In this document: positions 34,601-47,708 of the stretch, piece by piece
Position numbering within the stretch: the stretch's first letter is position 1
Layout of the letters: each line of letters begins with the position of its first letter
DNA from: Lingula anatina
Lineage: Eukaryota > Brachiopoda > Lingulata > Lingulida > Lingulidae
Reading direction: 5' to 3'
Length of the DNA stretch: 64,000 nucleotides
NCBI RefSeq assembly: GCF_001039355.2
Contig: NW_019775769.1
Coordinates: forward strand, 386,027 to 450,026
Program-made: the position numbers and the translations under genes
Notes under the pieces: model-generated
The model's database searches: none
Told to the model about the DNA's origin: nothing
What the model saw: the letters and a program-made list of their open reading frames with translations, nothing else

Positions 34601-36152
34601 TGACTTGTGGATTTAGCATTTATATCGCTTTTATTTGCGCTTCAGCTGCACTAACTATATGAATTAAGATGTGTGATGCAGTTTGTCTTTCTGTATTTTG
34701 CAAAGAATTGCATAAATTCATTATGTACTTCTTTCCGATTGATCACTCTTATGGGTCTGGGGGAAATTTTGGGAAATTAATATAAACTCTAAAATTGATT
34801 CAAAAAAGAAATAAACAGTAGGGATACCAACCATAATTGAGCTTAAGCATTTCTAACGTGCATAAAGCATCACATTATAACATTTGCAGCAAACCTTCAG
34901 AGGTCAGTAAACAGGTTGTAAGCAGCACGTCAGCCCCTGCTCCAGCAGCGGAAACCCCTGGAAAAAACACTGGGGCCCAGAACCAGGATACAGATGATGA
35001 TCAGCACTCTGAGGGCAGTTCTCCGTCACCTGCTGCCTCTCCAGGAGGCTATGTGCCGTCTGCTTTGAGCTCTGGGTAATATCACATGGAAATGAAAGCT
35101 TGCTTCGGATTTTTCAAGGATATAGTTATCTTCTTAATGCCCACATTTTACAAATGTTTGTTAGCTAAATGTCACTTTGATTACTCACCAGAACTAGACT
35201 GATTCAGAAGTGATAGCCCTCTTCAAAGGGTTATCAAAGATGTTTTATTCAACCCTAATATTATTCACATGGTAGGATACAACTTCACTTTTGCTTACAA
35301 ATTTCACAGGGTCACAGGATAAAAATTTATTAATGCCACTCAGTGAAGTATATCAATTTTTAAAACAGGGGATGATTGTGATTTTTCTTAGGTCCTGTAA
35401 AAGGGGAACTCTCTTCCTTTTTTGGCACTCATTGCTTATTTTCATAATGCTTTTACTAATCTTGCCAAGTTCAATTTATATATCATGTACACATTCTCTG
35501 AAATTTTTTAAGTCATGGTTAGCTGATGTTTTAAAAGGGAGTTGTGTTTTGATTGTTAAATGTGATTTTTTTAAATTTAAATATATATGGGCTTGACAGT
35601 TCTAGTATAGATTTCAAGCCTCTCTGTATATGGTTTTTATGTTTATAAACAAGAAGACCAGCAATTAGTCATTTGTTCTCTTTTTCGTCATTTCTAATTT
35701 AGGGTGAAGTCCCCCACTGCCCTGTCCTCAGGGAGGAGTGTCGTCACCCCAACTTACTCCACAGGAAAGAAACCAGCTGGTGAGTTCATAAAGATGTGCA
35801 GAATTTTATAAGTTCCATGATTTTATTATAAAGATATGAATTAATAATGTTATATATGATCTAAGTCTCCTTATGAAGATGTTACTTTTGGGTATGGTAA
35901 CAAAAGTGTATCCTCTAATTTTCCATACAACAAAGAACACACATTAACCATGTTCTCCATTATATTACAACATTTTGCATCAACATGAGTTGATATTTTT
36001 TTCTCTGTTTTACCTAATTAAGTATTTTATATCTCTCTGTTACAGCTCTGCGCACTGGATCAGACTTAGACACTGATTCTGAGGTAGAGAACCAGATGAG
36101 TGCCGGGGGAGCCATAGATGATGACCAAGATGACTTTGATTTCTATGACTAG
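28621..36152 (+). CDS. KIZ: Kizuna-like centrosomal protein
   Basis: Fifteen exons: 28621-28682, 28903-28965, 29111-29273, 29592-29663, 29798-30950, 31148-31454, 31811-31987, 32288-32452, 32764-32914, 33197-33353, 33631-33726, 34097-34223, 34890-35075, 35703-35779 and 36046-36152. All join in phase, giving about 1020 residues (human KIZ is about 670). The N-terminus, starting MSSNVEFYQRMEDLQ and continuing through the coiled coil RRRMQLEQKLNKHVKSD and SKLQAQWRKVCEDERKSQ, matches Kizuna. That protein is a PLK1 substrate that stabilises pericentriolar material at mitotic spindle poles. Exon 5 (1153 bp) encodes a Pro/Gln/Gly-rich disordered region with a long Gln/His tract at 30580-30680. Further on are Ser-Pro rich segments and a conserved-looking block LDGLYSLLQAIQEDFP in exon 7. 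The C-terminus is acidic (DDDQDDFDFYD). Odd points: the acceptor of exon 9 is duplicated and the final codons are amplified as a minisatellite. Confidence 0.85.
32655..32810. repeat. Tandem duplication of a KIZ intron/exon boundary
   Basis: 70 bp at 32655-32724 recur at 32741-32810 (offset 86 bp) with one mismatch. Each copy holds the polypyrimidine tract, the CAG acceptor and the first 47 bases of exon 9. Only the second acceptor leads into the full exon 9 in frame. Using the first would add 86 bases and shift the frame, reaching a TAG soon after. Confidence 0.9.
32959..33030. repeat. (TTA)n/(TTTA)n and T-rich microsatellite
   Basis: TTTA, ATT and T-run repeats in KIZ intron 9, downstream of the GTATGT donor at 32915. 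Confidence 0.85.
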
Positions 36153-36580
36153 CAGAGTGCTGGGGGAGTCATAGATGATGACCAAGATGACTTTGATTTC
36201 TATGACTAGCAGAGTGCCGGGGCTGTCATAGATGATGACCAAGATGACTTTGATTTCTATGACTAGCATAGTGCCAGGGAAAGTCATAGATGATGACCAA
36301 GATGACTTTGATTTCTATGACTAGCATAGTGCCAGGGAAAGTCATAGATGATGACCAAGATGACTTTGATTTCTATGACTAGCAGAGTGCTGGGGGGAGT
36401 CATAGATGATGACCAAGATGATTTTGATTTCTATGACTAGCAGAGTGCCGGGGGAGTCATAGATGATGACCAAGATTACTTTGATTTCTATGACTAGCAT
36501 AGTGCCAGGGAAAGTCATAGATGATGACCAAGATGACTTTGATTTCTATGACTAGCAGAGTGCTGGGGGAGCCATAGTTG
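36093..36580. repeat. 57-58 bp minisatellite made of the KIZ terminal codons and stop
   Basis: The first unit is coding: it holds the last 19 codons, including DDDQDDFDFYD and TAG (stop at 36150-36152). Seven further full units and a partial one follow in the 3' UTR. Each has its own TAG, at about 36207, 36264, 36322, 36380, 36438, 36495 and 36553. The first spacings are 57 bp (in frame), later ones 57 or 58. The array ends in an (ATTT)n run to about 36620. Confidence 0.93.
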
Positions 36581-36582
36581 AT

Positions 36583-36617
<35 letters not shown>

Positions 36618-37086
36618 TTTTGTCAAAATATATTTAAGATACTTAAGATTTAAAACAAATGCCCTTAAATCTAAAAACATATGTGCTTGTTAGCTGGAAC
36701 AAGGGTAAATGAATTGAATGTTTTATCTATATTCTATACATTATAAAAGGCAGCAGTGATTATTTCTAAATCTTCATTCAAGTATTGATAGTGAACTGTT
36801 ATGTGGCAAATACTCCACTTAGAAGCAGTATTATACATATACCTGTAAGTTTTTGGGAGTACTGGAATATAATCTGGTACTAAATTTTAAAGTTAAGTTT
36901 AGATGGTACAACCATGTAGTAGATCAAGAAAATCAGTATGTACTCATTGTGAATCTGAAAATGTTAAGAGATTCAGTCATGTCACTAATTTAATATAATT
37001 TTAAGTATTTAAACTATTTTATTTGTTCCTTTATTTAGTTTTTCTTGTTTTGCAAAAGTGAATTTATTGTGAACAGAAAAAGGTCA

Positions 37087-37096
37087 AATAAATAAA
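37087..37096 (+). terminator. Overlapping AATAAA signals, possible KIZ poly(A) site
   Basis: Two overlapping AATAAA hexamers about 940 bp after the KIZ stop. This makes a long AT-rich 3' UTR plausible, but an earlier site cannot be excluded. The rest of the interval up to 37586 shows no gene. Confidence 0.4.
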
Positions 37097-37586
37097 TTAT
37101 TTTGTTCTGAACAACTTTTTTGCTATCAATTTAAATAGAATTATATACTGGTATATGTATGTGAAGAAGAAAGATTACTACACTGATTACTGTTGGAACA
37201 AGCATACTTTACTTCATATAGTAAATGCCTAATACAAGTTTCCTCAGAACAACTGGGATCTGCCTGCTAAGCACTGTACTTTACCCTCAACTTCTTGTAA
37301 AAAAAGTTTTAATATTTTAATTTAAAAAAAGGATACAGAAAATATCTAAATGTACATAGATGTATAATTTAATAAATCCACCAAATAAGTGGTTAATTAA
37401 TTACAATTTCTAATGCTAATAACAGTGTTAAAACTTGCAATTGCCCTCCTCCTCTGCCCCCCTCCCCCTTGTAGACACACCCCAAATCCCCAAAAGTCCC
37501 TTCAAAATTAATATCCAATCAGAGTTTAGTGTTCAATTTGTGCGGGTCGATGTCCATGCTTTTCCGTTTACTTCCGGTTAAGTAAC

Positions 37587-40500
37587 ATGCAGGGAATACG
37601 AGTATTTCCACTGGAGAAGGGTCTCCTAATTTCAAACGTTATGCAGCGAAAATGCATATTTACGGCACTAAAAAGTGCCAAGCATGCACAAGTTGTTGCA
37701 AAATCTGCAAGAGCATTTTCTGTGTGCGCACAATGTAAACAAAAACAGCAACCTGTCCAAAATATCTTTGACAGAAAAGCCAAGAAAATGCAAAGAAACA
37801 GAACGGCTCTGATGGAGGATTATGAAGTGTATCAGTACATCAGAGATAAGGTGATTATTCTGAATCTTGAAATTCGTTTTTACAGAGGTTTAAGGATCAT
37901 GTCCTCACATAGGAGGATTTCTTGGACTGGCATTGATTTGTTTTATTTGATAATTTGTTCTTGTCAAATAAAGTTGGTTTTTAAGCCAGTTATTCCTGAT
38001 CAGGAATATATATGTTGTAGTTTCTTCTTATTGTGGCAGTGTGTCTGTTGAATTCAGATTAAAATTAGTGGTTTTATGCTATATGTTTCAGGTGGGATAC
38101 AGTCTAGCTGATAGAATAAGAGACATTAAAAGGTAGCTGAAACATTTTAGATTGCCTCTTATATCTTCATTTCTCTTAATTAATTATGTACTTATTGTTA
38201 CTGTAACTTTTTTGCATTTTTATTTTATTTACTTTTATGCTAAGAAGAATTGGGATTCAGCTGTAAATTAGGCAGCAGCGATTTCAAGTGTTCATATTAC
38301 TACCATGATTTTCAGGAAGTTCAATGTGGTTGTAGACTTGGGATGTGGGAGAGGTCATATTGGCAGCAGCATGGACCCAGACACAGTAGGGACGTTGATT
38401 CAGTGTGAAATGGCTGAGATGGTTCTGGTAAGGCTATTACACTATAGTATATTGAAGAATTATACTACAGTTTATTAGATAGTTATTTGAGTAGAGGCAA
38501 GTGTTCTGAACTTTGCTAACTTTAATACTGATCAGTGTCAAATGTAAATTATGCAAAATTATGAAAATATTTTTAGAAAAGTAAAATTTTTTTCCACGAA
38601 GTTTGAGTGCTGAAATTTTCAGAATTTATATTGTTTACTGGATATGTCATATTCTTTTATTTTGATGGGATCAGAGTACACAGATATTGAGTGCTTAAAA
38701 TTTTCCCTCTTCTTCTTTTTTTTTTCAGGCACAAGCTTGCAAAAATGAGGATATCAAGACCTTCAGTGTGGTAGCAGATGAAGAATATCTTCCCTTTAAA
38801 GAAAATTCTCTAGATTTAGTTGTCAGTGGCTTAAGGTACATGTTATAAAGTTCTCACCTACATTGAAATTGAAATTCGTTTGCAATTGGTTGGTTTTCAG
38901 AGAAATAGCTATGTTGTTCCCAGAGCTGTGTTGTTTTTGTTTCAGGGTTGCCAATGTCATAATTCTCTCATAGTGTGTAGATCTGTTGCCCTGCATCTAC
39001 TACATTGATATTATTTAATAGCACAGATATACGTTAATAGTAAAAAGTAATCATTTGTTAAAACTTTGTTGTATACATCTTAAGACGGTAACCCTGTTGT
39101 TATGTGTGATTATACATCTGTATTTTTCTTTATTTCAGCCTACACTGGGTGAATGATTTACCAGGAACATTTAAGCAGGTTAGCTTATAGCTGAAACATT
39201 ACCTTTTAAATGGATGTTAACTAGTGTTTAGTTATCGAAATAAAACAAGTTATTTGAAGCATTTCTGCAGCAAGTATCACATAAATGTGGCAAGGTTTTT
39301 TTAAATTCTCATTTCTCTAATTTAGTATGTTTGTTGCATCTGTATCTCTACAGATTCAGCGATCTTTAAAACCAGATGGTGCTTTCTTGGGGACGGTGTT
39401 TGGTGGAGAGACTCTGTATGAACTGCGCTGTTCTCTACAGTTGGCTGAGATAGAAAGGGAAGGGGTAAGAACTGTCTGTCTAATAACAAAAATAATAATG
39501 CTAATGATAATTTATTGTACTTTTTGCAATATAAACAGCATATGTTGAATGCATATTTTGATAGATAGTATTTAACAGTTAGAAGGAGGTTTGCTTTTAT
39601 CACTTAGTGTTTTTAAAGATCTGATATTTATAACACAAGAATTTAATGATGTGAGAATTTTAAGGGTGGTGTTTAATGTTTTTTCCACTTAATTCCTTTA
39701 ATATTTTTTCTTCTTTTCAGGGGTTTGGACCACATATATCTCCTTTTGTAGAACCAATAGATATTGGAGCTCTGTTGGATAGAGCTGGATTTAATTTAGT
39801 CACAATGGCATGTACATATGTACTCTACAACAATTTTTCTTAATAAATAGCTTAGTTTCAAAAATTTAACATGAAGTATTGTTTTCTTATTTCTTATACT
39901 CCCGATTCCTCATGTTTTTCAAATGAATATGTTATTCTAAATGGCTGAGCTAAAAGCTAAAGGTCAAATGCATGTTTTGTCACATAACAACAGTTACATA
40001 GATCACGGTATACGTCTTTCTAGTTTGGTAAAAAAAATTATAATATTTTTCAGGATACTGAAGAAATCAATATTGCATACCCATCCATGTTTGAAGTGAT
40101 GGAAGATCTGAAAGGTAAGGTAATTTAACAGTTTATGTTAAATTACCAGTAATAAATTGTTTTTGAACAAGTTTCACTCCATGTGCAATATTTCTATTTT
40201 CTTAGTGAGTTTCCACAATGAAACCATCATAATAAATTGATCAGACAGGAACTCGCGCTGAATGCAATCAGATTAACAGACTAACACGCCTCCCACTGGC
40301 ATAGAGTAGAAGGACTGGTGATTATACAAGTTTAAAACAAGGAAGTGTGTTAATCTGATTGCATTCCGCTATTCCCCACAGAGTTGGATCGTTCTACCTA
40401 GTATAATAGTTTCATTGTAAACACACCCTTTTATAATCTCTTATGGTATAATTACAATTTTTCCATACAGGAATGGGTGAAAACAATTGTGCATGGAATA

Positions 40501-41111
40501 GAAAGTCCCACATTCAAAGAGACACCCTGATTGCTGCCGATGCCATATACAGAGGTACATTTATTTATTTTTATTTATTTATTTATTTTTTGTGTTTAAC
40601 TTAATAGATTTTTAGATGGGAAGTGGATTTTCATAGCGCTGTTAAGTTAAAATTTTAATTGTCAATTTCTTTTTCTCAATTTTCAGAAATGTATGGACTA
40701 GAAGATGGGAATTTACCGGCCACATTTCAAATTATACATTTTATTGGATGGAAGCCTCATCCATCTCAGGTAAATGATTCATTAAGATAATGAAGGTCAA
40801 CTATTATGTCAGGCAATTTGCATTTTACAAACAGCACCTGCTATTAAACAAGAGCTTAGACCTTTGCAGAATTTTGAATTTTACGATCATTTGATGTTGT
40901 CATTTAAAGTCCTAAATTGTCAAAAATTATTACTTTTTTTCTTCAGAAAAAGCCCGCAAAGAGGGGATCTGCAACAGTATCAATAAAGGACATTGACAAA
41001 CTTGATCAGATTATCAAAGAACATGAACTGCAAACGAAACAAGACACTGAGAAGAAAAAGTCAGAAAAGACTGAGAAGTCAAAAGATGACAAGAATAATG
41101 AACCAAGTTGA
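37587..41111 (+). CDS. NDUFAF5: Arginine-hydroxylase NDUFAF5, mitochondrial complex I assembly factor
   Basis: Eleven exons: 37587-37850, 38092-38132, 38316-38427, 38729-38835, 39139-39178, 39354-39464, 39721-39807, 40054-40114, 40471-40554, 40687-40769 and 40947-41111; 384 residues (human 345). The family hydroxylates an arginine of complex I subunit NDUFS7 in the mitochondrial matrix during assembly. Evidence: a basic N-terminus typical of a presequence, [16 protein letters not shown], the SAM-type loop VVDLGCGRG at about 107-115, [68 protein letters not shown] and a final [10 protein letters not shown]. The methyltransferase fold is used for a hydroxylase. The last 30 residues are a Lys/Glu-rich extension. 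Exon 7 seems to use a GC donor; a GT donor 12 bp later would add four residues. ATG at 37587 follows TAAGTAAC, so no upstream in-frame start is needed. Confidence 0.93.
40208..40428. mobile_element. Foldback MITE-like element in NDUFAF5 intron 8
   Basis: The ends TTTCCACAATGAAAC and GTTTCATTGTAAACA are inverted. Inside them GAATGCAATCAGATTAACA pairs with TTAATCTGATTGCATTC. It shares interior sequence with the element at 48573-48824, so the two belong to one family. No coding capacity. Confidence 0.65.
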
Positions 41112-41211
41112 AAAATCTGCAGTCATTAGAGAAAGAGAGAAGCACCAGAACAGTTAGAAATATAAACAAATTTGACTTAATGTATCAGTGTATCAGCTCA
41201 AAAAAGAATTA

Positions 41212-41217
41212 AATAAA
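41212..41217 (+). terminator. Poly(A) signal AATAAA of NDUFAF5
   Basis: 100 bp after the NDUFAF5 stop codon. Confidence 0.6.
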
Positions 41218-42156
41218 ATATGGATAAAAGAGGTATTGTTTGATATAACATGAACCTAGGCCTATTAAATTATTGGATACTGTTCTGTGACTTAGTTTGT
41301 TTTGACTAAAGCAAAGAATGGAGAGACAGACACACGCTGGAACGTAATAACAAGGCATAAAAACCCTAATTTGTAATTTTTTTAAAACGGCATAACATTT
41401 GACAGTTGTTTTATAACTATTAAAGCACCTTTCAGTGAAAGAAGCACCAGATTTATTTCTATCACACCAGGAACTGCTTGCAATGAATGTTCTAATGTAT
41501 TGTACATATTTTTTTCGTTCTAAATTTATTAAACTTGCATATTTTCCCATTGACTAATGAAAGCCCTATAATTCGGTATTACAAATGTCATTGCTTTTAA
41601 TGCTCAACATCAGATGCAAAGGAATGTCATATTCCTTAGAAAAGAAAATGTTACGTTTAATGTTTAAATCTAAACACACTGAAAATCATCCTTACTTGAC
41701 ATAAAGGCCTGAAGCTACAGAGGTGAAGTATATGTTTACATTGTTTTAAGTTTCAGTTGTATACAAAATATGCTACAAATATAAATATACTGCTAATACA
41801 TATCACTTGTTAAAAGAGCCAGTTCTGGAATAAAATCAGTATTTTCGTATCACAAGTTCTTATAGAAGACCATCATGTAAGACTTCTAATTTGTTTGGTT
41901 TCAGCGGCATCTATAAGGCCACTTCGTTAATATCTCAAGCACCATCGATGTCATGCATCATTATTTTATTTAAACCTGATTTGGTCATAAAAACTGCTGA
42001 CCATTAAAAGTGAAAGTGAATAGCACCACTAAGGTATGCTTTACATATTCCCATCCATTAATGTCATGGGTAAACTTTGTGTGCTAGATGACATAGCAAT
42101 TGGATACATGAAATATCTATACTGGCAAGAAATTAAATTTCATTTTCCATGGCATG
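41218..42156. other. Convergent intergenic region / 3' UTRs
   Basis: Between the NDUFAF5 end and the stop codon of the SMP-C2 gene. A TTTATT at 41965-41970 reads AATAAA on the minus strand, about 190 bp past the SMP-C2 stop, and is the likely poly(A) signal of that gene. No other gene is seen. Confidence 0.5.
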
Positions 42157-45100
42157 TCAAGATCTGAGTAACTTGAAAGGGGATTTTCTTGGCAGAGTGT
42201 GGTTACCACTTTGGGAAGCATTGCCAGCGGAGACCTGGACCTGGAGCTCAATGCTGCCCTCTAGTGACAGCCACTTGGTCACCTCCTGGGAGTCTGAAAG
42301 ATACAAAAAACAAAGGGGTGCAGGTTATTGGTTAAAATGTTTAGGGTTTACTCAATACCTGTAATATCTGTAACAAATGAGAATAAGATTTAAAACTCTA
42401 CAATTTATATGCTACAATTATATCTGCTCAATCCTAGATAGATCTAACCATCCAAGGAAGCATAAAACCCAAGCTGATGTATATGTAGTGTTGCAGGTGG
42501 TCTTTTACAATTACCAGTAGTACTCTATGCAGAGATTGTTACTGTCATTTAAGCAGATCAAGAACAGTGTGGACTTTTGTCACAGATGACGAGTGGAAAG
42601 AGCGTGCAAAATGCCAAGACTTCTACAGTCTACAAATCTTTTGCTTAAAGTCTGTTTTCACTTATCTGTATTTTAGAAAGATGTGTGGAAGGATATAAGA
42701 TAATGCCCTCACTTTTTAATGAATTATTAAGCAGCATTATCAACATACAGGACTAAAATTATTACACTTGTGATTCATCATGAATAACAAAAGTTACATC
42801 TCTTAAAAATTATATACATTATAAATGATGTTATATTAATTCTAAACTATAATGAAGTGTTTTGATGTGGTTCTTACCTTTCAGCAGCTGTCTCAGAGAC
42901 ACTCCTCGTTGTCCAATGTGTTCTTTTCTAACATTCTTGACATCAAAGATGAGGACGGAATTCTCATGGATGCCTTGCCCTTCATCTAGCTGTTGGCAAT
43001 TTAATAAAATCAATAGTTATGCTGTGTATTGACAATTTGGATTTGTTTGCTGGTGACTTAAAAGCTAGTGCTTAAAAATATATATTGGTATATGCTAATT
43101 TTTATTTCATCTTTTTTAAGAAAAATTCTCCACATCCTATATTCCATTATGAAAAAGCATTTTCTTGGCAATGCATGAAATTTGTTGTATACCAGTATTT
43201 ATGTATTTAAATTTAAATCCTTAGATACATGTACCTCTGCTAAGGCTATACAATTCAAACTAAGAATGTGACTTACATCAAATTCTAAATGAAAGTCTGG
43301 CTCTGCACAAGCACGAACAACAGGAGATTTAGCAATTTCTTTGCCTCTGCTCTGTTTCTGCGACTTGTAAGGGCTGAACCTGATATTGAAATCAATAATG
43401 ATTCATGTTTTGTAAGCTGAGTGAATGTCACATTTATACTTTTTTCAACAGAAAAATCAGTAATGATAAAGCTTATCATATCAAGTGTCCCCTGCCTGTA
43501 CATATTTTTTAAAACTTTGTTTCAAAGTACACAGTTTAATTTGGGATATAAGAGAAACTACATGTCACTGACTTTTAAAATTAGTCAGACAGCATAATAA
43601 TTTTATCACCTATTTGATAACACACAATAAAAATTGTATACATGACACCTTTCTATTGATCAAGCCTTAACTGTTTGATTCTCTAGGCTCCACATCTTAC
43701 CTTTCCAACCGAACTTTACAGTAGAGGTCCCCCTGGTGGACGGTCAGTCCCCTGGCACCCAGCACCTTTCCCTGCACCCCACGATACATGTTACTGGGCG
43801 CCGCAGCCTTTGTAGCTCTAGGATATATAGAAACATAATTGTCTGATTTTATATTTCATTTTTTTAAAATAATTTAAAAGATTGTTATTTTTCATAAACA
43901 CATTACCAGCCATTCATTTGATCTACATGTGCAGTGTATAAGGTTAAGTGTTAATCACCCTCTCTTACATATAACTTAATGTTCAGACCCCGGTTTCACA
44001 AAAAAAAAAAAAAACTTAAGTCAGGTTCCCTGGCTAAGAACTTAATTACCACGGTTAAATGGTCACATCTTAGCCTATCAGGAGCAGTGTAACAGCACTC
44101 TCATGGAAATCCTAGTCAACTAAGCCAAGGAACTGACTTAAGTTTTTTTTTTTTTTTTTTTTTTGTGAAATGGGGGCCAGTTCTCACCTGGTGGGAGATG
44201 CAGGTTTGTGCACATTGGCCTCTGACAAGGCTTTCCTGATCCGCCAGCTTTTCCTGATACTAGAAGGTTTGAAGGTGGAGTACCAGGATTTCTTTTCTGG
44301 CTGTGTGGAAGGAAGCTGGTGAAAACAAGATATTATTTCATCACATGTATACAAACAGAAAAAAGGTAAAAAAGAAACAATTAAATATGATACAGCAGTT
44401 TTTGAAAATCTATACAGCAAACTTAGAACTGCTTGTTTTTAAAACAAAAATTATTTCCAGGTCACCATTGGTAATGCCAACAGTATAATTAAAATGTAAG
44501 GTTACCTCAGCAGTATGTTTAATGGGGAAATTGTCAGAGCTCATAGCTTTGGAAACCAAAGGGCTCCCAGGTATAGGAGGTAAACTGTGGTTCTGTGACA
44601 GCCGTTTCTTCTCTATACCAGCTCCACTCCTTGATGGAGATGTACTCCTTGTGCGGTAAACCACCTTGGGCTCACTGTGATTTGGTTCTCCGGTGGTGTT
44701 CTCTGGAAAGTGGGAATTGCTGCTTGACTCAGATCTTATACATCTGGGAGATGCTTCTCCAGACAAATTAATTCCTTCATCATCCATACTTCTTTGTTCT
44801 CTCAGTATTGTTTCATCATCAGAAAACTTGGCATCTAAATGTGGTGAAACTTTCATTTCAATATTGTCTTGATTTTTCCCTAAAGCATGCCTTTCAGTTT
44901 CTCTTTGTTTCATAATTTGTTTGGCAACTGTGAATACCGAACCATTTCCTCGTCTGTAAACATTTGAGATAGGCATCTGTGCATTGAGGTCTGTCCCTCT
45001 TTGTAATAAGGGGCAGTTTGTGTGTATATTAGGAGTATCTGCTTCTTGCTGACTAGTTATCTTTGGTTTTTGGCTAAGTGAAGACCGCGTGGTGGAGTCA

Positions 45101-47652
45101 TAGACTATTTGGGAGACAGTGCTTGTGTTTAGCTCTCCATTTTTAATTTCCGAAGGAGTGGAGAAATCCTCAGGCATGTCCTCCTTTGGGGTGGACCTCC
45201 CTGCTGGTGGCTCCTCATATAAACAGTCATCTAAATTAAACAACACATGTTCTTGTTCTGTTTTCCCACAAGACTCTGTCTGAGCCTCCTCCTGCTCCTC
45301 TTGAATAGTTTTATTTATAAACACTTCATTACTGTCCTGGGATGTTTGGCGGGAAGTAGTTGTATTTTCACCCAGTTCGGTGTTGTCTTGGGGTGTGGGA
45401 GACGTCACTTTATCTTCCGATAATTTGTCAAGTTGATCGGTAGAATCCTCTTGTTTATGGGAAGTCTGCAATGAGAAGTATAAAAATATAAAATAAAACA
45501 ACTGAAAAGTTAAAAAAAAATCCTTTTTAAACACATGCATCAATACACAAGTCCACGAAATGACTCACAATGCAAAATGATTGTAAGTTTGTATCTTTCA
45601 CCTCTTTCATTTACAGGACGCAATTTTATAACAATAGAAATGAAAGGGAAATAGTTCTAGTTTTATCTTCTTTCTGTCCTAGTTAATTAAAACAGTGTCT
45701 GGTGACAATCAGTAACTCAGTTGGTCTCTGATTGTAGTGAATTGCTGGATATTTGATAACATTGTTGAAGTATCAATTGACCCATTTTCACCATTTTTTT
45801 TTTTTTTTTTGATACTTGGAAAAACTCATCATATGCCTTTCACTTACATTCTTCAACCAAAGTGAAATGCCTTTCAAAATGACAAAAATTATTAAGTCAC
45901 TACAGTAAGCCCAGACCAACAGATTGATACTGCTAGTGTAAGCCAAGATCACAAAATTCTACATGTACTTGTAGAAAACTAATTTTTGCATGAAAGTATA
46001 TCTTAGACAGCAAGAAAGCCTATTGTTTCTCAAAGCATTAAAACAGTAATACATGTACCTGTGTCTGTCCATCTTCTACTACAGAGGGTTTCACCTCCAT
46101 TTCAATCTGACCATGTTTAACACCATGAAGAGTGTACCATTCTGGTTCAGCCTAAAATACAGTTACCAATGTTTTGGTACAGTTTATATGTTTGTATGTT
46201 TATATATATGCTAGCATCCAGGCAGTAAAATATGCTATCTTTATATACTAACTCTATCTATCAGGCTGTAATTTGATTACCAGGTATCAGTATAATTTTG
46301 AAGACTTTATCATTTTTAACTAAAATCCAGAGCTGAAATCTCTCTAATATACACCAACCCAAACTTCTTCCACATGCTTCTTTTTCTTAAAACATAGGTA
46401 TTTGCTACTGATAAGATAAATATGATCAGAAGCTGATAGAAAAAAGCATGATACTACCTTGCATCCATGTTGCTTCAACTCGTCTGCAGTAAAAGTGACT
46501 GATCCTAAAAAGTCCTGACCAAATGGGTCCTTGTCCCAAACTATCTGCAGAAGAAAGAAATTCAGATAACATGTTTATCAACTAGTCTAACACTGCCCAT
46601 ATAATTGGTTATGTATTTTTTCTTTTATCTTTTAGAAGATTAGATGGAGAAATATTGAAATATTGATTCCTCTCAATGTAAGATAACCACAAATAACATA
46701 ATATCCATGGTTGACTGCAGTCAAGATGCGTGTATATAATATAATATAACATAGGGGAGCATTCACATAAACACATCGCACTAGTTGGGTCGATTCAACT
46801 CTGCGTGGGATCTCACTAAGTGCAATCAACTTAACTGAATGACATGCCTCCTTGAGCAGCTAGGTGGTTATTAACTGTCATGTGCCTTAATAATTACCCC
46901 TAACCGCTCAAGGAGGTCTAGCTGTCACACAATTAAGCTGATTCTACCAATCGCACTTAGCGAGAATCCCCAGCAGAGCTGGACCGACCCAACTAGTCCA
47001 ATGTGTCTGCCTGAATGGGGTCTTATGTAGTGTATCGTTTACATCAGTACTGCATATATAAAAGAAACGTCCAATTTCAATATTATATGCTTACCTCTAA
47101 TTATCAATGCTCTAAAGTTTTATTTAAATCATAAGCATTGAGTATACTTACAATGTCCATGTATTCGTCACATTTTGGCAGCTGCAGTGTGACCATCTCA
47201 TTCCACACTGGGTTCAAAGTGTTCTTCTTCACCTTGGACTTGAACTTCCTCACACCATTCACCTTGATCTCTATGAATGGATCACTGGAGCCTGCTCAAT
47301 GGAAATGTGCTCTTATTAACTGCTCCCTCCACACAACTATATCTATATTATATAAACTATGGACACACTAAACAAGTTTAATTTTGTTTAGTGTGTCCTA
47401 CAATTAACTACGTATCCAATAGCTCTTCCTACTTCTGAATCATTTGTCTTATCTCATCTATTGCGCAAAGATAAGACAAGTGGAGTGGAATGATTAGAAT
47501 AGATTTTTCTACTTCTCTTATCTTTCCATAAAATGACTGATATAAAGGTTTAACTGCTCAATATTCCAGTGAAACAGCATAGGCACAATCAACAACTGTG
47601 TTTTCTCTGTTCACATCAGCAGCCAGTCTCAGCTTGTATTATTTACCACTCA

Positions 47653-47708
<56 letters not shown>

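Noticed and set aside
36066-36287. Minus-strand repeated frame (VIEIKVILVIIYD units)
   Set aside because: Antisense shadow of the KIZ terminal minisatellite.
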